Shown here: positions 19,614 to 27,172 of the stretch, piece after piece
Position numbering within the stretch: the first letter of the stretch is position 1
How the letters are laid out: each line of letters opens with the position of its first letter
Virus record (IMG/VR): IMGVR_UViG_3300042569_000831
Coordinates: 1 to 64,000 of that record
Length of the DNA stretch: 64,000 bases
Origin: a virus
Reading direction: 5' to 3' (one strand)
Notes under the pieces: generated by a model
Databases searched by the model: none
What the model saw: only the letters and a program-made list of their open reading frames with translations
Told to the model about the DNA's origin: nothing
Position numbers and translations under genes: made by a program

Positions 19614-19837
19614 AACTTGTCGTTTAATAATTTTAATACATCATTTTTTTCAATCCACTCCCTAATCAATAGGGAGTCCTCGTGTACGTACGAGTCTTCA
19701 TCCCAAGTAAATTGCACTATAGCGTTGCGCTTGATTTTTTCTGTACCAAACTCGTGAGTAAAACTCTCGTCCACCTCTTCTACCTCACCGTAGAATGTGA
19801 CGTACAGGTCTTCTGTTATTTCAACTTCAATTTCCAT
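19610..19837 (-). CDS. Small acidic hypothetical protein
   Basis: The 75-residue protein is acidic and beta-rich at the N-terminus (MEIEVEITEDLYVTFYGEVEEV), similar in style to small phage proteins of unknown role. It starts in a clean A/T-rich leader and overlaps the next gene by 4 bp. No family recognised. Confidence 0.55.
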   Translation of the reverse strand: MEIEVEITEDLYVTFYGEVEEVDESFTHEFGTEKIKRNAIVQFTWDEDSYVHEDSLLIREWIEKNDVLKLLNDKL

Positions 19838-19994
19838 ATTGCTATTGTTTGAATATAATTATTATTATTTGAAGCCTTTAATTGTACTGTAAGATATTTT
19901 ATTGGTAAACAGTGTGTAGTTCTTGTATTATTATTAATAAGGTTCTTCCATACCTCAATAAAATGTGTTGGATTATTCATGGGTAAATGTTTGG

Positions 19995-20246
19995 TTATAA
20001 TATTTCAATTTCAGATTTTAAAAACTCTTGTTTAGATAATTCCATTCCCGAATTAAATTTAGTATTAAAAGAAATTTCCGCTAACTTTTCAGATGGTATT
20101 AGTTGTTGTTTAATTAAATCATAAACATTTAATATTGCTTTACTATCTGAAGATTTTAAAATACCATCTAATCCTTTAACAACATTTATTTGAGTTTCTA
20201 TCCATTCATTACTAATAAGTGAATAGTCTTGTAGTTTAATTTTCAT
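19995..20246 (-). CDS. Hypothetical protein
   Basis: The 83-residue product is helical and charged. It follows the 299-residue gene with a 3-bp gap, so the two are probably co-transcribed. This segment has lower GC and no GHTCGGGGG motif, like the accessory island to its right. Function unknown. Confidence 0.55.
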   Translation of the reverse strand: MKIKLQDYSLISNEWIETQINVVKGLDGILKSSDSKAILNVYDLIKQQLIPSEKLAEISFNTKFNSGMELSKQEFLKSEIEIL

Positions 20247-20249
20247 ATA

Positions 20250-21149
20250 TTATTTCTTTTTAAATTTATTACACCATTCAATAAATAATTCTTCATTAGT
20301 TCTTTCTTTACCTGAAATTTGATTAACCTCTAAGTAGACCCATATTGCAAAATCAATCATATCTTTTTTAGTAAACATTCTTCCTTCCATCCATTTAGCG
20401 CCTTCAATAAACTCATTTCTTAATTCAGAGTCTTTTTCAGACATACTTCTTGGATATTTTTCAAAGGCAAGTTCTTCTATTGTTTCTTTAGGTATAAACT
20501 GTCTATAACAAGTTATTTCATTACAACCCTTCATTTGTTCTCTTAGTGTTTTATCGCAAAAATTACAAATCTCTTGTTCAGATTTTTCGATTAGGACTTT
20601 AACAAAACACCCACAATCATGTCCCGGACTATCCAAAAAACAACCGTTTCCATTATTGCCATTACATTCGCCGATGTATTTTTGTTTAGATTCTTCTTGT
20701 GGGATGATGATTTTATAAGGTTTGATAAATCTCATTTTTGGATACGGTACAGTATCATCCTGTTCTTTTTCCAATGTTGCAACCTCACAACTACTGTTCT
20801 TTACAAACCACTCTGCAAATGTATTATCAATAGCTTGTACTCCGCTAACTATTAAATCTTCGTCTGTTGTCAGGATGACTTTTTTACAATATTCTGCACC
20901 AATGGCCATGCCACCACTATTAGTGACATAGTATATAGTTTTTGAATTTTTTGTATGGCATCTATGTAAATAACCCCCTGTAGTGATGAACCATTCTCCT
21001 TCTTTAATTTCTAAATCAGCAGTAATATAGATGTGTTGGTTAATTGTATGACCACCTGAATTTTGCAAGATGCTATCTAAGTGTAATTTACCGTTATTAG
21101 AGTATAACCTACTTGGTTTATCTGTAGGGATTAAGTGAATATTTTTCAT
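20250..21149 (-). CDS. Conserved hypothetical protein of Flavobacteriia and their phages
   Basis: The 299-residue protein begins MKNIHLIPTDKPSRLY and continues with HIYITADLEIKEGEWF. I recognise this opening as typical of a hypothetical family common in Flavobacteriia and associated phages. A Cys-rich stretch (residues ~157-205, with CNGNNGNGC, CGC and CNFCDK) may bind metal. The C-terminal ~50 residues are helical. It is coupled (ATGA overlap) to the tiny lipoprotein gene upstream. No activity is known to me. Confidence 0.6.
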   Translation of the reverse strand: MKNIHLIPTDKPSRLYSNNGKLHLDSILQNSGGHTINQHIYITADLEIKEGEWFITTGGYLHRCHTKNSKTIYYVTNSGGMAIGAEYCKKVILTTDEDLIVSGVQAIDNTFAEWFVKNSSCEVATLEKEQDDTVPYPKMRFIKPYKIIIPQEESKQKYIGECNGNNGNGCFLDSPGHDCGCFVKVLIEKSEQEICNFCDKTLREQMKGCNEITCYRQFIPKETIEELAFEKYPRSMSEKDSELRNEFIEGAKWMEGRMFTKKDMIDFAIWVYLEVNQISGKERTNEELFIEWCNKFKKK

Positions 21150-21271
21150 CTGTGAATTTTTTTGAATTTATAATGAGTGTATATACTAGATCCGCAGGCC
21201 TGAGTCTCGGATGGTGTTCTACAGGACTGTAAATATACAAGTAGAATAATTGCAATCAAAATCTTTTTCAT
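21146..21271 (-). CDS. Tiny predicted lipoprotein (41 aa)
   Basis: The ORF reads MKKILIAIILLVYLQSC followed by a short polar tail ending KFKKIHR. The first 17 residues are a classic lipoprotein signal: KK charge, hydrophobic core, lipobox LQSC. The stop overlaps the ATG of the 299-residue gene (ATGA), which supports translation. The mature peptide would be about 25 residues on the cell envelope. A conserved palindromic element lies just upstream (21285-21323). Surface exclusion or a membrane marker are possibilities, neither demonstrated. Confidence 0.55.
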   Translation of the reverse strand: MKKILIAIILLVYLQSCRTPSETQACGSSIYTHYKFKKIHR

Positions 21272-21284
21272 GTTTTTTTTGTTT

Positions 21285-21323
21285 CGCAGTATTGTAATAC
21301 CCCGCAATGCGGGGATATGTGAG
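21285..21323. repeat. Palindromic intergenic element, copy 1
   Basis: Two adjacent inverted repeats occur here: a GCAGTATTGTAATAC arm and CCCCGCAATGCGGGG. The same two-part unit, ending GATWTGWGAG, occurs at 34620-34656. Both copies precede genes for exported proteins. Confidence 0.6.
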
Positions 21324-21342
21324 TTATAAGAAATAGCTACGT

Positions 21343-21549
21343 TTAGTAGTTTTCAAGATAATCTCTAACTTCTTCCCAATAATCTTTTCCTAAAAACATA
21401 CCAAAAGGATTAATTGATTTTATAATCTCATCAACTGCTATTAATGCACATAATACTGCATCCTCATCAGTTATTTTTATATTTCTTTTGTTAAATAAAT
21501 CATCCTTTATTTTATTTACAATTTGCTTAGCTTTTTCTTTTGCATCCAT
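21343..21549 (-). CDS. Small hypothetical protein
   Basis: The 68-residue helical protein begins MDAKEKAKQIVNKIKDDLFN and continues with a region containing ALIAVDEIIKSI. This style is common for short proteins in Flavobacterium phages and conjugative elements. It lies just left of the first attC-like site, so it may be the last cassette gene or the resident neighbour. Function unknown. Confidence 0.5.
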   Translation of the reverse strand: MDAKEKAKQIVNKIKDDLFNKRNIKITDEDAVLCALIAVDEIIKSINPFGMFLGKDYWEEVRDYLENY

Positions 21550-21579
21550 AATTACTATTTGTGTTTATATCCGCTACTT

Positions 21580-21705
21580 CTTATAACAGCAATTTGTATA
21601 AAAGGCTTGTTTAGTGTATGTCGGATAGTTTTGTTGATATTCTTTTTTATTTGTTGTGTTTTAGCTTAATTCACGCCACTTATACAAGTTGCAAAACGTT
21701 ATAAG
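21580..21705 (-). repeat. attC-like recombination site a
   Basis: Outer inverted core sites CTTATAAC (21580-21587) and GTTATAAG (21698-21705) flank long imperfect arms, GCAATTTGTATAA with GGC pairing to GCC with TTATACAAGTTGC, around a non-conserved centre. This is the architecture of integron attC sites (R'', L'', L', R'). It lies 7 bp downstream of the stop of the Mom-like gene. Confidence 0.65.
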
Positions 21706-21711
21706 CAAGTG

Positions 21712-22530
21712 CTACATTTCGTTTCCAAATAAAGTTCCTACCCATAAGTCTTTTTCTTTTCTTTTTTCTTCCACTTCTTTTTTTGATTTCCCACTGTTAG
21801 TAGTTAATAACTCCATAAACATATCATAATTTTCATTATGATTATTTTCGCCATATTTTATTTTAACCACTAAATCGTGCTTAATTTGGTCTATCTTAGG
21901 GTAAGGTAGGGTTTCAACAATCAAATCCGAAATACATTTTTTGTCAAAAAAATAGAAATATCTATACTGTCCTCCAAAAACTTTGTATAATGGTGTTCCA
22001 TAAATACCTTCTAATACACGTCTTTCTATTGTTTTATGTTTATGCCACAAAGAAACACTGTGCAATCTTTCACCATCTTTTGTGTACCAAACTCCGCCAT
22101 CTTTTCTAAATCCAGTATAAATAAAATTACTTGCTTGGTATATAGTGCCGTTTTTGTTCATCATACCGTCTGCAAATGAAATAACCCATTTAAGTTTAGG
22201 GTTTAATTTTTTTACCATTTTTAATGACTTTGCGATAACATAGCTTTCAGAATTAAACCCTAATTTATCATCAAGCCACAACCTGTTTAGTTCTAAAAAT
22301 TCATCTTGTTTAGTGTTTTTTACCCACTGTGCTGTTTTTTTAGGCATTATCCCAAACCCATATTGAGCAACTCCTAATAAATCACTGCTGTAAAAAATGC
22401 CTATATGGTACTTAACACCTTTTACGGATGTACCGCTATAATGATTTTTTTCAATAATTGAGTTAGCTACTTTTGGTTCTATTAGCTCTAAATGTATGTT
22501 CTTAAAATCTATATTTTGTTTCTTTTGCAT
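21712..22530 (-). CDS. Mom-like DNA modification protein (acyltransferase fold) 1
   Basis: The 272-residue protein carries the segments seen in Mu Mom-type proteins: NHYSG (~29-33), GVAQYGFG (~53-60), ELNRLWLDDKLGFNSES (~79-95), WVISFADG (~114-121) and GTIYQASNFIYTG (~128-140). Mu Mom makes a modified adenine (N6-carbamoylmethyl) that blocks restriction enzymes, using a GNAT-related fold. The 'YQA.N..Y.G' segment is the strongest hallmark. A basic, charged C-terminal tail (~235-265) is extra. The gene sits alone between attC-like sites a and b, like an integron cassette. Activity is inferred from family resemblance. Confidence 0.65.
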   Translation of the reverse strand: MQKKQNIDFKNIHLELIEPKVANSIIEKNHYSGTSVKGVKYHIGIFYSSDLLGVAQYGFGIMPKKTAQWVKNTKQDEFLELNRLWLDDKLGFNSESYVIAKSLKMVKKLNPKLKWVISFADGMMNKNGTIYQASNFIYTGFRKDGGVWYTKDGERLHSVSLWHKHKTIERRVLEGIYGTPLYKVFGGQYRYFYFFDKKCISDLIVETLPYPKIDQIKHDLVVKIKYGENNHNENYDMFMELLTTNSGKSKKEVEEKRKEKDLWVGTLFGNEM

Positions 22531-22625
22531 ATTTCAATTTTTTGTTTTATTTTCCCACCGCACAAAAAAGAAAAGAAAAAGGTTTTGTCTTTCAAATCAA
22601 GTTCTACACTATAATACCGCACCAG

Positions 22626-22758
22626 CTTATAACAGCGTGTATATGCAAGTGGCGGTTCTGTGGTTTATCCAACATTCGTTATTCTATCAAACTATCTGCG
22701 TAATTGAAAGGTAAGTGCTTCTAATCGCCACCTGACATATACACGCAAAACGTTAGGT
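22626..22758 (-). repeat. attC-like recombination site b
   Basis: Core sites CTTATAAC (22626) and GTTAGGT (22752) bound arms GCGTGTATATG with AGTGGCG pairing to CGCCACCT with CATATACACGC. The pairing is nearly perfect with a few bulged bases, as in attC folded bottom strands. The R'' reads ACCTAAC on the minus strand, which fits the RYYYAAC consensus. Confidence 0.75.
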
Positions 22759-22764
22759 GCAATG

Positions 22765-22980
22765 CTAATTTCTACTCCTAACAAAACCTGCTATTATTAG
22801 AAATCCTATTACCATATTAGTTGTTGGTTTAAGGATTCTACTATTCTCACTATAACATATCAAATTCCCAATTATTAATCCTATTAATAACAAGATTGGG
22901 AAGATATGTTTCCGCACTGCACCTAACACCGGTTTTGTGCCATTGGCGGTTTCGTTCTTCGATTTAACTTTTGTACTCAT
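22765..22980 (-). CDS. Small membrane protein of a cassette; start overlaps attC
   Basis: The 71-residue ORF has two hydrophobic segments (residues ~27-42 and 55-67). Its first ~22 residues (MSTKVKSKNETANGTKPVLG) are encoded by the stem of attC-like site c, so they may be an accident of cassette insertion. Similar 'NETANGTKPVLG' N-termini recur in Flavobacteriia ORFs for this reason. The true start may be further in. Function unknown. Confidence 0.4.
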   Translation of the reverse strand: MSTKVKSKNETANGTKPVLGAVRKHIFPILLLIGLIIGNLICYSENSRILKPTTNMVIGFLIIAGFVRSRN

Positions 22981-23053
22981 ATCAAGTTTTGTTTTTCAAT
23001 TTAAAATTTGTGGTTTAAGTCGCCAACGGACACAAAGCCCCGAAACGTTATGC
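22920..23053 (-). repeat. attC-like recombination site c
   Basis: Core sites ACCTAAC (22921-22927 on +) and GTTATGC (23047-23053) enclose arms GG..TTGTGC..TTGGCG and CGCCAA..GACACAA..CC. On the minus strand R' reads GTTAGGT, a perfect match to GTTRRRY. It is ~60 bp downstream of the second Mom-like gene. Confidence 0.7.
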
Positions 23054-23111
23054 TCCATTGCTACATTCGTGCTTCGATTGAAGTTTTGTGCTAACATACC
23101 GTATTTATTTT

Positions 23112-23990
23112 TTATTTTCCTCGCTCTTTTGGATAAGGATAAATTTTATTTCTTTCTTCATATATTTTACGAAGTTGTTTTGTTTCTTTTTTATCTTTCC
23201 CTAAAACATAAGCGTATTTGTGTTTTGAAGGCATAGATATTTTTTCGCATACCGTTTGTTTGTATTTTGAATAATCTCTTAGTTGCTTCTCAATTTCTTT
23301 CGGCATTTTATCCCAATTCATGCCAGTAGCGTGTGACCAATCTTTTTGCCACTCAATATTTAATTCCTTTGCAAATTTTCGATAGGCTGTTTTTTGTCTA
23401 AAATATCTATCACTTACCACCTTTCCTGTATATGGGTTAATAAATCGGGTTGTAGTCCCAGCAGTTTGCCCCATATAGTAGAAATTACAAGCCTGATAGA
23501 TAGTTCCAAGTTCCTTTGCTGTTGGGTCTGAATATGCAGTAAATAACCTCCATTGAGTATTATCAACCATATGTTTTATACACCACATTAAAAATGAACT
23601 TGCTAAATTTTTTGGCGACCAAGATATACAAGCACCTCTACTAATCAATCTCTCCAATTCTTTGGTGTTATCTCCAAGTGTTTTTGAAAAAGCATTTGGC
23701 ATATTAAATAAAATTACACCAGCAATAATGCCTTTATGATAACAAGCAAACCAATGTGTTGTATATTGAGATAAATTCCCCAACCATTCGTGTCTTTCAA
23801 TAAATTGTTTTAGCCTTTGTTGTTCCTTTTTATCTGTAACATTAACAAACAAAAAATCAGGAACTCTTAACGTATCAACATATTCTTTTGTAAAACCACA
23901 TTCCGTTAAATCTCCTTCAAGGTTTTTCACTCTAATATCATACTGCCAACATTGGTCTTTATCGTATGTGTTCAATCTTTCTTGTATCAT
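23112..23990 (-). CDS. Mom-like/GNAT-type protein 2
   Basis: The 292-residue protein shares the Mom-style end segment FTAYSDPTAKELGTIYQACNFYYMG (residues ~153-177 in outline) and the upstream ELERLISRGACISWSPKN (~119-136). A central HWFACYHKGIIAGVILFN (~87-104) resembles the acetyl-CoA-binding beta strands of GNAT proteins. It is clearly diverged from the 272-residue neighbour. Its own cassette is bounded by attC-like sites c and d. It may modify DNA bases or another small substrate. Confidence 0.55.
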   Translation of the reverse strand: MIQERLNTYDKDQCWQYDIRVKNLEGDLTECGFTKEYVDTLRVPDFLFVNVTDKKEQQRLKQFIERHEWLGNLSQYTTHWFACYHKGIIAGVILFNMPNAFSKTLGDNTKELERLISRGACISWSPKNLASSFLMWCIKHMVDNTQWRLFTAYSDPTAKELGTIYQACNFYYMGQTAGTTTRFINPYTGKVVSDRYFRQKTAYRKFAKELNIEWQKDWSHATGMNWDKMPKEIEKQLRDYSKYKQTVCEKISMPSKHKYAYVLGKDKKETKQLRKIYEERNKIYPYPKERGK

Positions 23991-24086
23991 TTTAATTTTT
24001 TAAATTAATTTTTGCCAACGCTCATAAAAAATAAATACTACTTATGTGCTTCGATTTAAATTCCTCGTTAATAAACCGCAACGAGA

Positions 24087-24183
24087 GCATAACACGTGCT
24101 ATAAGCAAGTTTGCCAATAATATTTGTGCTAATTTGAAACATTCTACAAGGCAAACCTGCTCATAGCACCATACGTTAGTTGC
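24087..24183 (-). repeat. attC-like recombination site d
   Basis: Core sites GCATAAC (24087) and GTTAGTT (24175) bound arms GTGCTAT..GCAAGTTTGCC and GGCAAAC..GCTCATAGCAC. The stop codon of the following small gene overlaps the R'' core, as is common in integron cassettes. A partial core-like sequence (TTAACGTTTGGCGG on the minus strand) also follows thyX at ~24478-24486 but lacks a partner. Confidence 0.7.
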
Positions 24184-24418
24184 AATTTTTCTTACACCAC
24201 ATTATCTTGCTACCTCTCCGCAAATGAACTAATCGTAATTCATAACCTTTATTCATCATTTGTTGCATTTCTTCTAATTCTTTAAGTTCTACATCATTGA
24301 AAGAGCGTTCATTTGCTCCATCTTTAATCTTAATGTAATTCTTAGCAAAATCATAAAAACTGCAACTAACATCGTGTATAGCACATTGCTTTTCGTGTTT
24401 CAAATTATCTTTATTCAT
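24176..24418 (-). CDS. Small hypothetical cassette protein
   Basis: The 80-residue product has four Cys residues (two near the N-terminus, two near the end: CKKNCN). Its stop overlaps the attC-like site d core. It is not recognised. The single small ORF ending inside attC is the usual form of integron cassettes. Confidence 0.5.
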   Translation of the reverse strand: MNKDNLKHEKQCAIHDVSCSFYDFAKNYIKIKDGANERSFNDVELKELEEMQQMMNKGYELRLVHLRRGSKIMWCKKNCN

Positions 24419-24483
24419 ATTATTAAGTTTTGTGTTTGCATTTGTTTTTTTTAATTAAGTTCCTACTGATAAGCCGCCAAACG

Positions 24484-25128
24484 TTAATACCCGAACGCCT
24501 TTAACGTCCACTTAAAGGGATTTCCCTCTATGTTTTTCACAGCTTCTAGCATTTGACTTGCCACCTCCCTAGTCTCTTGCTGCGCATCCGGTTTTAACCT
24601 AAGGTTCCATAAATGAATAAATGCTAGCAAACTTCCCGTCCAAATAAATGTAGTATTAAGATTTAAAGGAAGAATTGTCCTTGCTTGTTCTTTAGATACG
24701 CCTAATTTTAACAACTCTTCGTATGCTTTTTTGCACTGATCAATTACACATCTTTCAATATAAGCGGCTGACAATTGTGATTGTATTAGTCCATCACTCC
24801 CCTGCTTGCTATCTTTAGATTGCTTTCTCCATTCCTTAATAGTAGTGTAACTATCACTAAAGTCTACATACCTACCACTTATACTATTGGCGGATAGTCC
24901 AATTTGATGTTTAAAAAGCTGTCTTTCTACATAAATAGGACAAGTTATTCTAAACTGTAACTGAGGGTGTCTAAAAGGCGCTGTGTGTTTATGTTCAACT
25001 AAATATTCTATAAGTCTTTCATCCTTTTCATCTAGCATGTCTTTTGACTTGCCGAATGACACACGAGCCGAATTTACCGCCATTAAATCATCTCCAAAAT
25101 GCGAAAGCAATTCTACTTTATTTTCCAT
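24484..25128 (-). CDS. thyX: Flavin-dependent thymidylate synthase ThyX
   Basis: The 214-residue protein carries a ThyX signature variant, KHQIGLSANSISGRY (residues ~74-88; usual form RHRxxSxNxxSxRY), preceded by FRHPQLQF. ThyX makes dTMP from dUMP using FAD, NADPH and methylene-tetrahydrofolate. The length fits the family. The substitution of Arg-His-Arg by Lys-His-Gln is notable but the key Ser and Arg are kept. It overlaps the DUF3310 gene by 11 bp and belongs to the nucleotide-metabolism cluster with the Dcd-like gene. Confidence 0.9.
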   Translation of the reverse strand: MENKVELLSHFGDDLMAVNSARVSFGKSKDMLDEKDERLIEYLVEHKHTAPFRHPQLQFRITCPIYVERQLFKHQIGLSANSISGRYVDFSDSYTTIKEWRKQSKDSKQGSDGLIQSQLSAAYIERCVIDQCKKAYEELLKLGVSKEQARTILPLNLNTTFIWTGSLLAFIHLWNLRLKPDAQQETREVASQMLEAVKNIEGNPFKWTLKAFGY

Positions 25129-25345
25129 TCTCTAATAATTGTATTTTTCTGTTAAGATAAAATGATGCCTTCTTTAAATCTTCAATCTCCGTTTCTACGC
25201 TTTTCTTCCCGGCTCTAGCTATGTACTTCGCTACATTAAATAAATAGGCGTCCATGTGCAAGCCCCATGCTTCGCACACATTAATTACTTCATACGTTCC
25301 TTCACCCCCATAATGGGATGGGTGATCTACTAAATTATTTGGCAT
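25118..25345 (-). CDS. DUF3310 protein (T7 gp1.7-like nucleotide kinase family)
   Basis: The 75-residue protein is almost entirely the DUF3310 signature: VDHPSHYGG, then YEVINVCEAWGL, LFNVAKYIARAGKK and EIEDLKKASFYLNRKI. T7 gp1.7, which contains this domain, phosphorylates dTMP and dGMP. Here it overlaps thyX, so it could take the dTMP that ThyX makes. The domain call is firm. Activity is inferred from T7. Confidence 0.85.
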   Translation of the reverse strand: MPNNLVDHPSHYGGEGTYEVINVCEAWGLHMDAYLFNVAKYIARAGKKSVETEIEDLKKASFYLNRKIQLLENGK

Positions 25346-25396
25346 TATTTATTGTTTTAGTTATTGTTTTTTTCTCTAAATTCAATCCTAGAATCG

Positions 25397-25591
25397 TTAA
25401 TATGCAATAATATTATTAACAATTCGGTTAGCTTCCGAATAGCTTAGTTTAATATTACTGTCCTTAGCTCGTTGGATAGTAATATTATTACCATCGTCAA
25501 CAGCTTTCATTACTATTTTGCCCCTGTACTCTTTATTCCAATGTTTAGAATATTTTACACAATTATTATCTATGTCGTACTCATTAGACAT
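25397..25591 (-). CDS. Small hypothetical protein
   Basis: The 64-residue product, MSNEYDIDNNCVKYSKHWNK at its start, is not recognised. It is in line with the operon and has an A-rich start region typical of neighbouring genes. Confidence 0.5.
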   Translation of the reverse strand: MSNEYDIDNNCVKYSKHWNKEYRGKIVMKAVDDGNNITIQRAKDSNIKLSYSEANRIVNNIIAY

Positions 25592-25620
25592 TAAATTAGG
25601 CTATGCTTCTATGTGAACCC

Positions 25621-25869
25621 TTACCATATTTTTAGTATTTTATCTCCTTTAGTTAATATTCTTATTTCAAAGTGGTTGTCATAAAAGGATACAATATCGC
25701 TAACTAAATTGTTTATATTACTAAAATTAATCATTAAGTACTGATTGATTGAGTGTATAAACCCATTGAAATCTAAGACACGCTTTGGATTAGTATCCAA
25801 GTACACATCGTACATGAATTGATAAGTCATATTTGACCTATTAGCTAGATAGTATTCCTTTGTTATCAT
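25621..25869 (-). CDS. Small hypothetical protein
   Basis: The 82-residue product is rich in Tyr, Asn and Phe and is not recognised. It starts 1 bp after the Dcd-like gene ends, which indicates co-translation. Confidence 0.5.
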   Translation of the reverse strand: MITKEYYLANRSNMTYQFMYDVYLDTNPKRVLDFNGFIHSINQYLMINFSNINNLVSDIVSFYDNHFEIRILTKGDKILKIW

Positions 25870-25870
25870 T

Positions 25871-26404
25871 TTAAAAGTTTTTAAACATCATTGATTCGAC
25901 CGGTAGGCTTGATTGATGATTGTACTTTGCTGATTTTTTTGTATCATAAGGATTAATTACATTTCCCTTTATAGCATGATATACTAATTGGCCTATTGGC
26001 ATGTTTGCATATATTCTAACAGGCTTTACGGCGGTAATTTCTAGCGTCCAATACCCTTTAAAATTTACGTCACCTAGCCCTGCTGTTATATGGATAGAAA
26101 TACCTAACCTGCCGGTGCTTGACTTGCCTTCTAATATTGGAACATGGCGGTAAGTTTCTGTGTACTCGATAGTAGAACCTAGATAAAGCACGTTTGGCTG
26201 TAATACAAATCCTTCTTTCGGTATGTTAAAACAATTAATCTTATTGTGCTTCTTAGCGTCTAATACTTCTGAGTCGTAAACAGCTAGTGTCTTGCCCAAG
26301 TGAACATCGTAACTATTGCTACCTAAATGTTCTATGTTAAATGGGAATATCGCAATATTACCATCTTCCATTTGATTTAATATTTCACTGTCTGATAGTA
26401 TCAT
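25871..26404 (-). CDS. dcd: dCTP deaminase / dUTPase-fold protein
   Basis: The 177-residue protein starts MILSDSEILNQM as dCTP deaminases do, and has the family core EGKSSTGRLGISIHITAGLGD (residues ~91-111, in outline) followed by GYWTLEI (~115-121), where Glu is the catalytic residue of Dcd. Product dUTP or dUMP would feed ThyX. dUTPases share the fold, but the N-terminus and TLEI favour deaminase. It is preceded by a terminator that separates it from the SSB-like gene. Confidence 0.8.
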   Translation of the reverse strand: MILSDSEILNQMEDGNIAIFPFNIEHLGSNSYDVHLGKTLAVYDSEVLDAKKHNKINCFNIPKEGFVLQPNVLYLGSTIEYTETYRHVPILEGKSSTGRLGISIHITAGLGDVNFKGYWTLEITAVKPVRIYANMPIGQLVYHAIKGNVINPYDTKKSAKYNHQSSLPVESMMFKNF

Positions 26405-26417
26405 AAATTTAGTTTAA

Positions 26418-26442
26418 AAGCCCCCGAACTCTCAGGGGCTTT
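26418..26442 (-). terminator. Intrinsic terminator containing the GTTCGGGGG motif
   Basis: On the minus strand AAAGCCCC and GGGGCTTT form the stem, and the loop plus 3' arm is made of GAGTTCGGGGG. It ends the SSB-like gene's transcript. One copy of the dispersed nonamer (26421-26429) is built into the hairpin. Confidence 0.65.
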
Positions 26443-26448
26443 ATTGAT

Positions 26449-26688
26449 TTAAAATGGTAATCCGTCATTGCTCTGCTTGTCTTCTGCTTTTTTTTCAGTA
26501 GGAACCCAAGTATTTAACTCTAGGTACGGTCTACCATCCTTAGAACTTTTAAGTACAAAGTTTTTCCAACCATCGAACTTAACGCCAATCTTTTCCCAAT
26601 CCTGAGGACCAAAAGAGATGGCTGTTTCAACTTGTCCAAACTTGTTTTCCTTTTGGGATACTTTCCCAACATAGATTTTTTCGCTCAT
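26449..26688 (-). CDS. Putative single-strand DNA-binding protein with SSB-type tail
   Basis: The 79-residue protein ends in an acidic/polar linker and DGLPF, like the C-terminal tip of bacterial SSBs that recruits repair proteins. The body (YVGKVSQKENKFGQ, then ISFGPQDWEKI) is short for an OB fold, so it may be a compact or alternative SSB-like binder. The place in the replication and recombination cluster supports the role. The tail is seen directly. The DNA-binding function is inferred. Confidence 0.5.
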   Translation of the reverse strand: MSEKIYVGKVSQKENKFGQVETAISFGPQDWEKIGVKFDGWKNFVLKSSKDGRPYLELNTWVPTEKKAEDKQSNDGLPF

Positions 26689-26693
26689 GTTTA

Positions 26694-26840
26694 TTAAAAT
26701 TTAAAAGTTAATTCAAACGCAAAATTTAAGAACCCTACCGCTAACGCAACTTCCTTTCGATAACTATCATAAATCAGTGCAACTGCCGGAAATAATAAAT
26801 AGATAAACTCTTCCTTTTCTACATTAAAAGTTGTTTTCAT
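26694..26840 (-). CDS. Tiny hypothetical protein (48 aa)
   Basis: The ORF reads MKTTFNVEKEEFIYLLFPAV at the start and ends NFAFELTFKF. Its ATG overlaps the stop of the upstream resolvase-like gene by 4 bp, so it is probably translated by coupling. It has a central hydrophobic stretch but no clear signal. Function unknown. Confidence 0.45.
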   Translation of the reverse strand: MKTTFNVEKEEFIYLLFPAVALIYDSYRKEVALAVGFLNFAFELTFKF

Positions 26841-27172
26841 ATAATTTTATTTAATTTAAGCATGTCAATTAATTCTTTGAAACTATCTAAGCTCATTGCT
26901 ACGATGGTTCCTTGTCTTGTTTTTTTGTGGAACACTAGATTGTAATTAGAGTCTTTAGGCATACTGTCTAGTACTTTATGAATACTACCAAGATTCTCTA
27001 CCGCCTTTAATTGGCAGTTAAATGGATTGGTATTGGTTAAGTCTACCTTAAGATCGTCTAGCATCTTTGATTCGTACCGAGAGGTTTTACAATTCTCGAA
27101 CCCCCGATCTCGCCACCATTTAGCTATCTCCCTTTCGTATGTATGCCCTTTGGCTCTAGCGTTAATCTTCAT
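26837..27172 (-). CDS. PD-(D/E)XK-type nuclease, Holliday-junction-resolvase-like
   Basis: The 111-residue protein has NARAKGHTYEREIAKWW (residues ~3-19, providing the first acidic residue), then DLKVDLTNTNPFNCQLKA (~41-58), where D and QxK match the PD-(D/E)XK core in its D...QxK form. Small phage proteins of this type resolve branched DNA during replication or packaging. Its neighbours are primase-helicase and SSB-like genes. Resolvase activity is inferred. Confidence 0.6.
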   Translation of the reverse strand: MKINARAKGHTYEREIAKWWRDRGFENCKTSRYESKMLDDLKVDLTNTNPFNCQLKAVENLGSIHKVLDSMPKDSNYNLVFHKKTRQGTIVAMSLDSFKELIDMLKLNKII

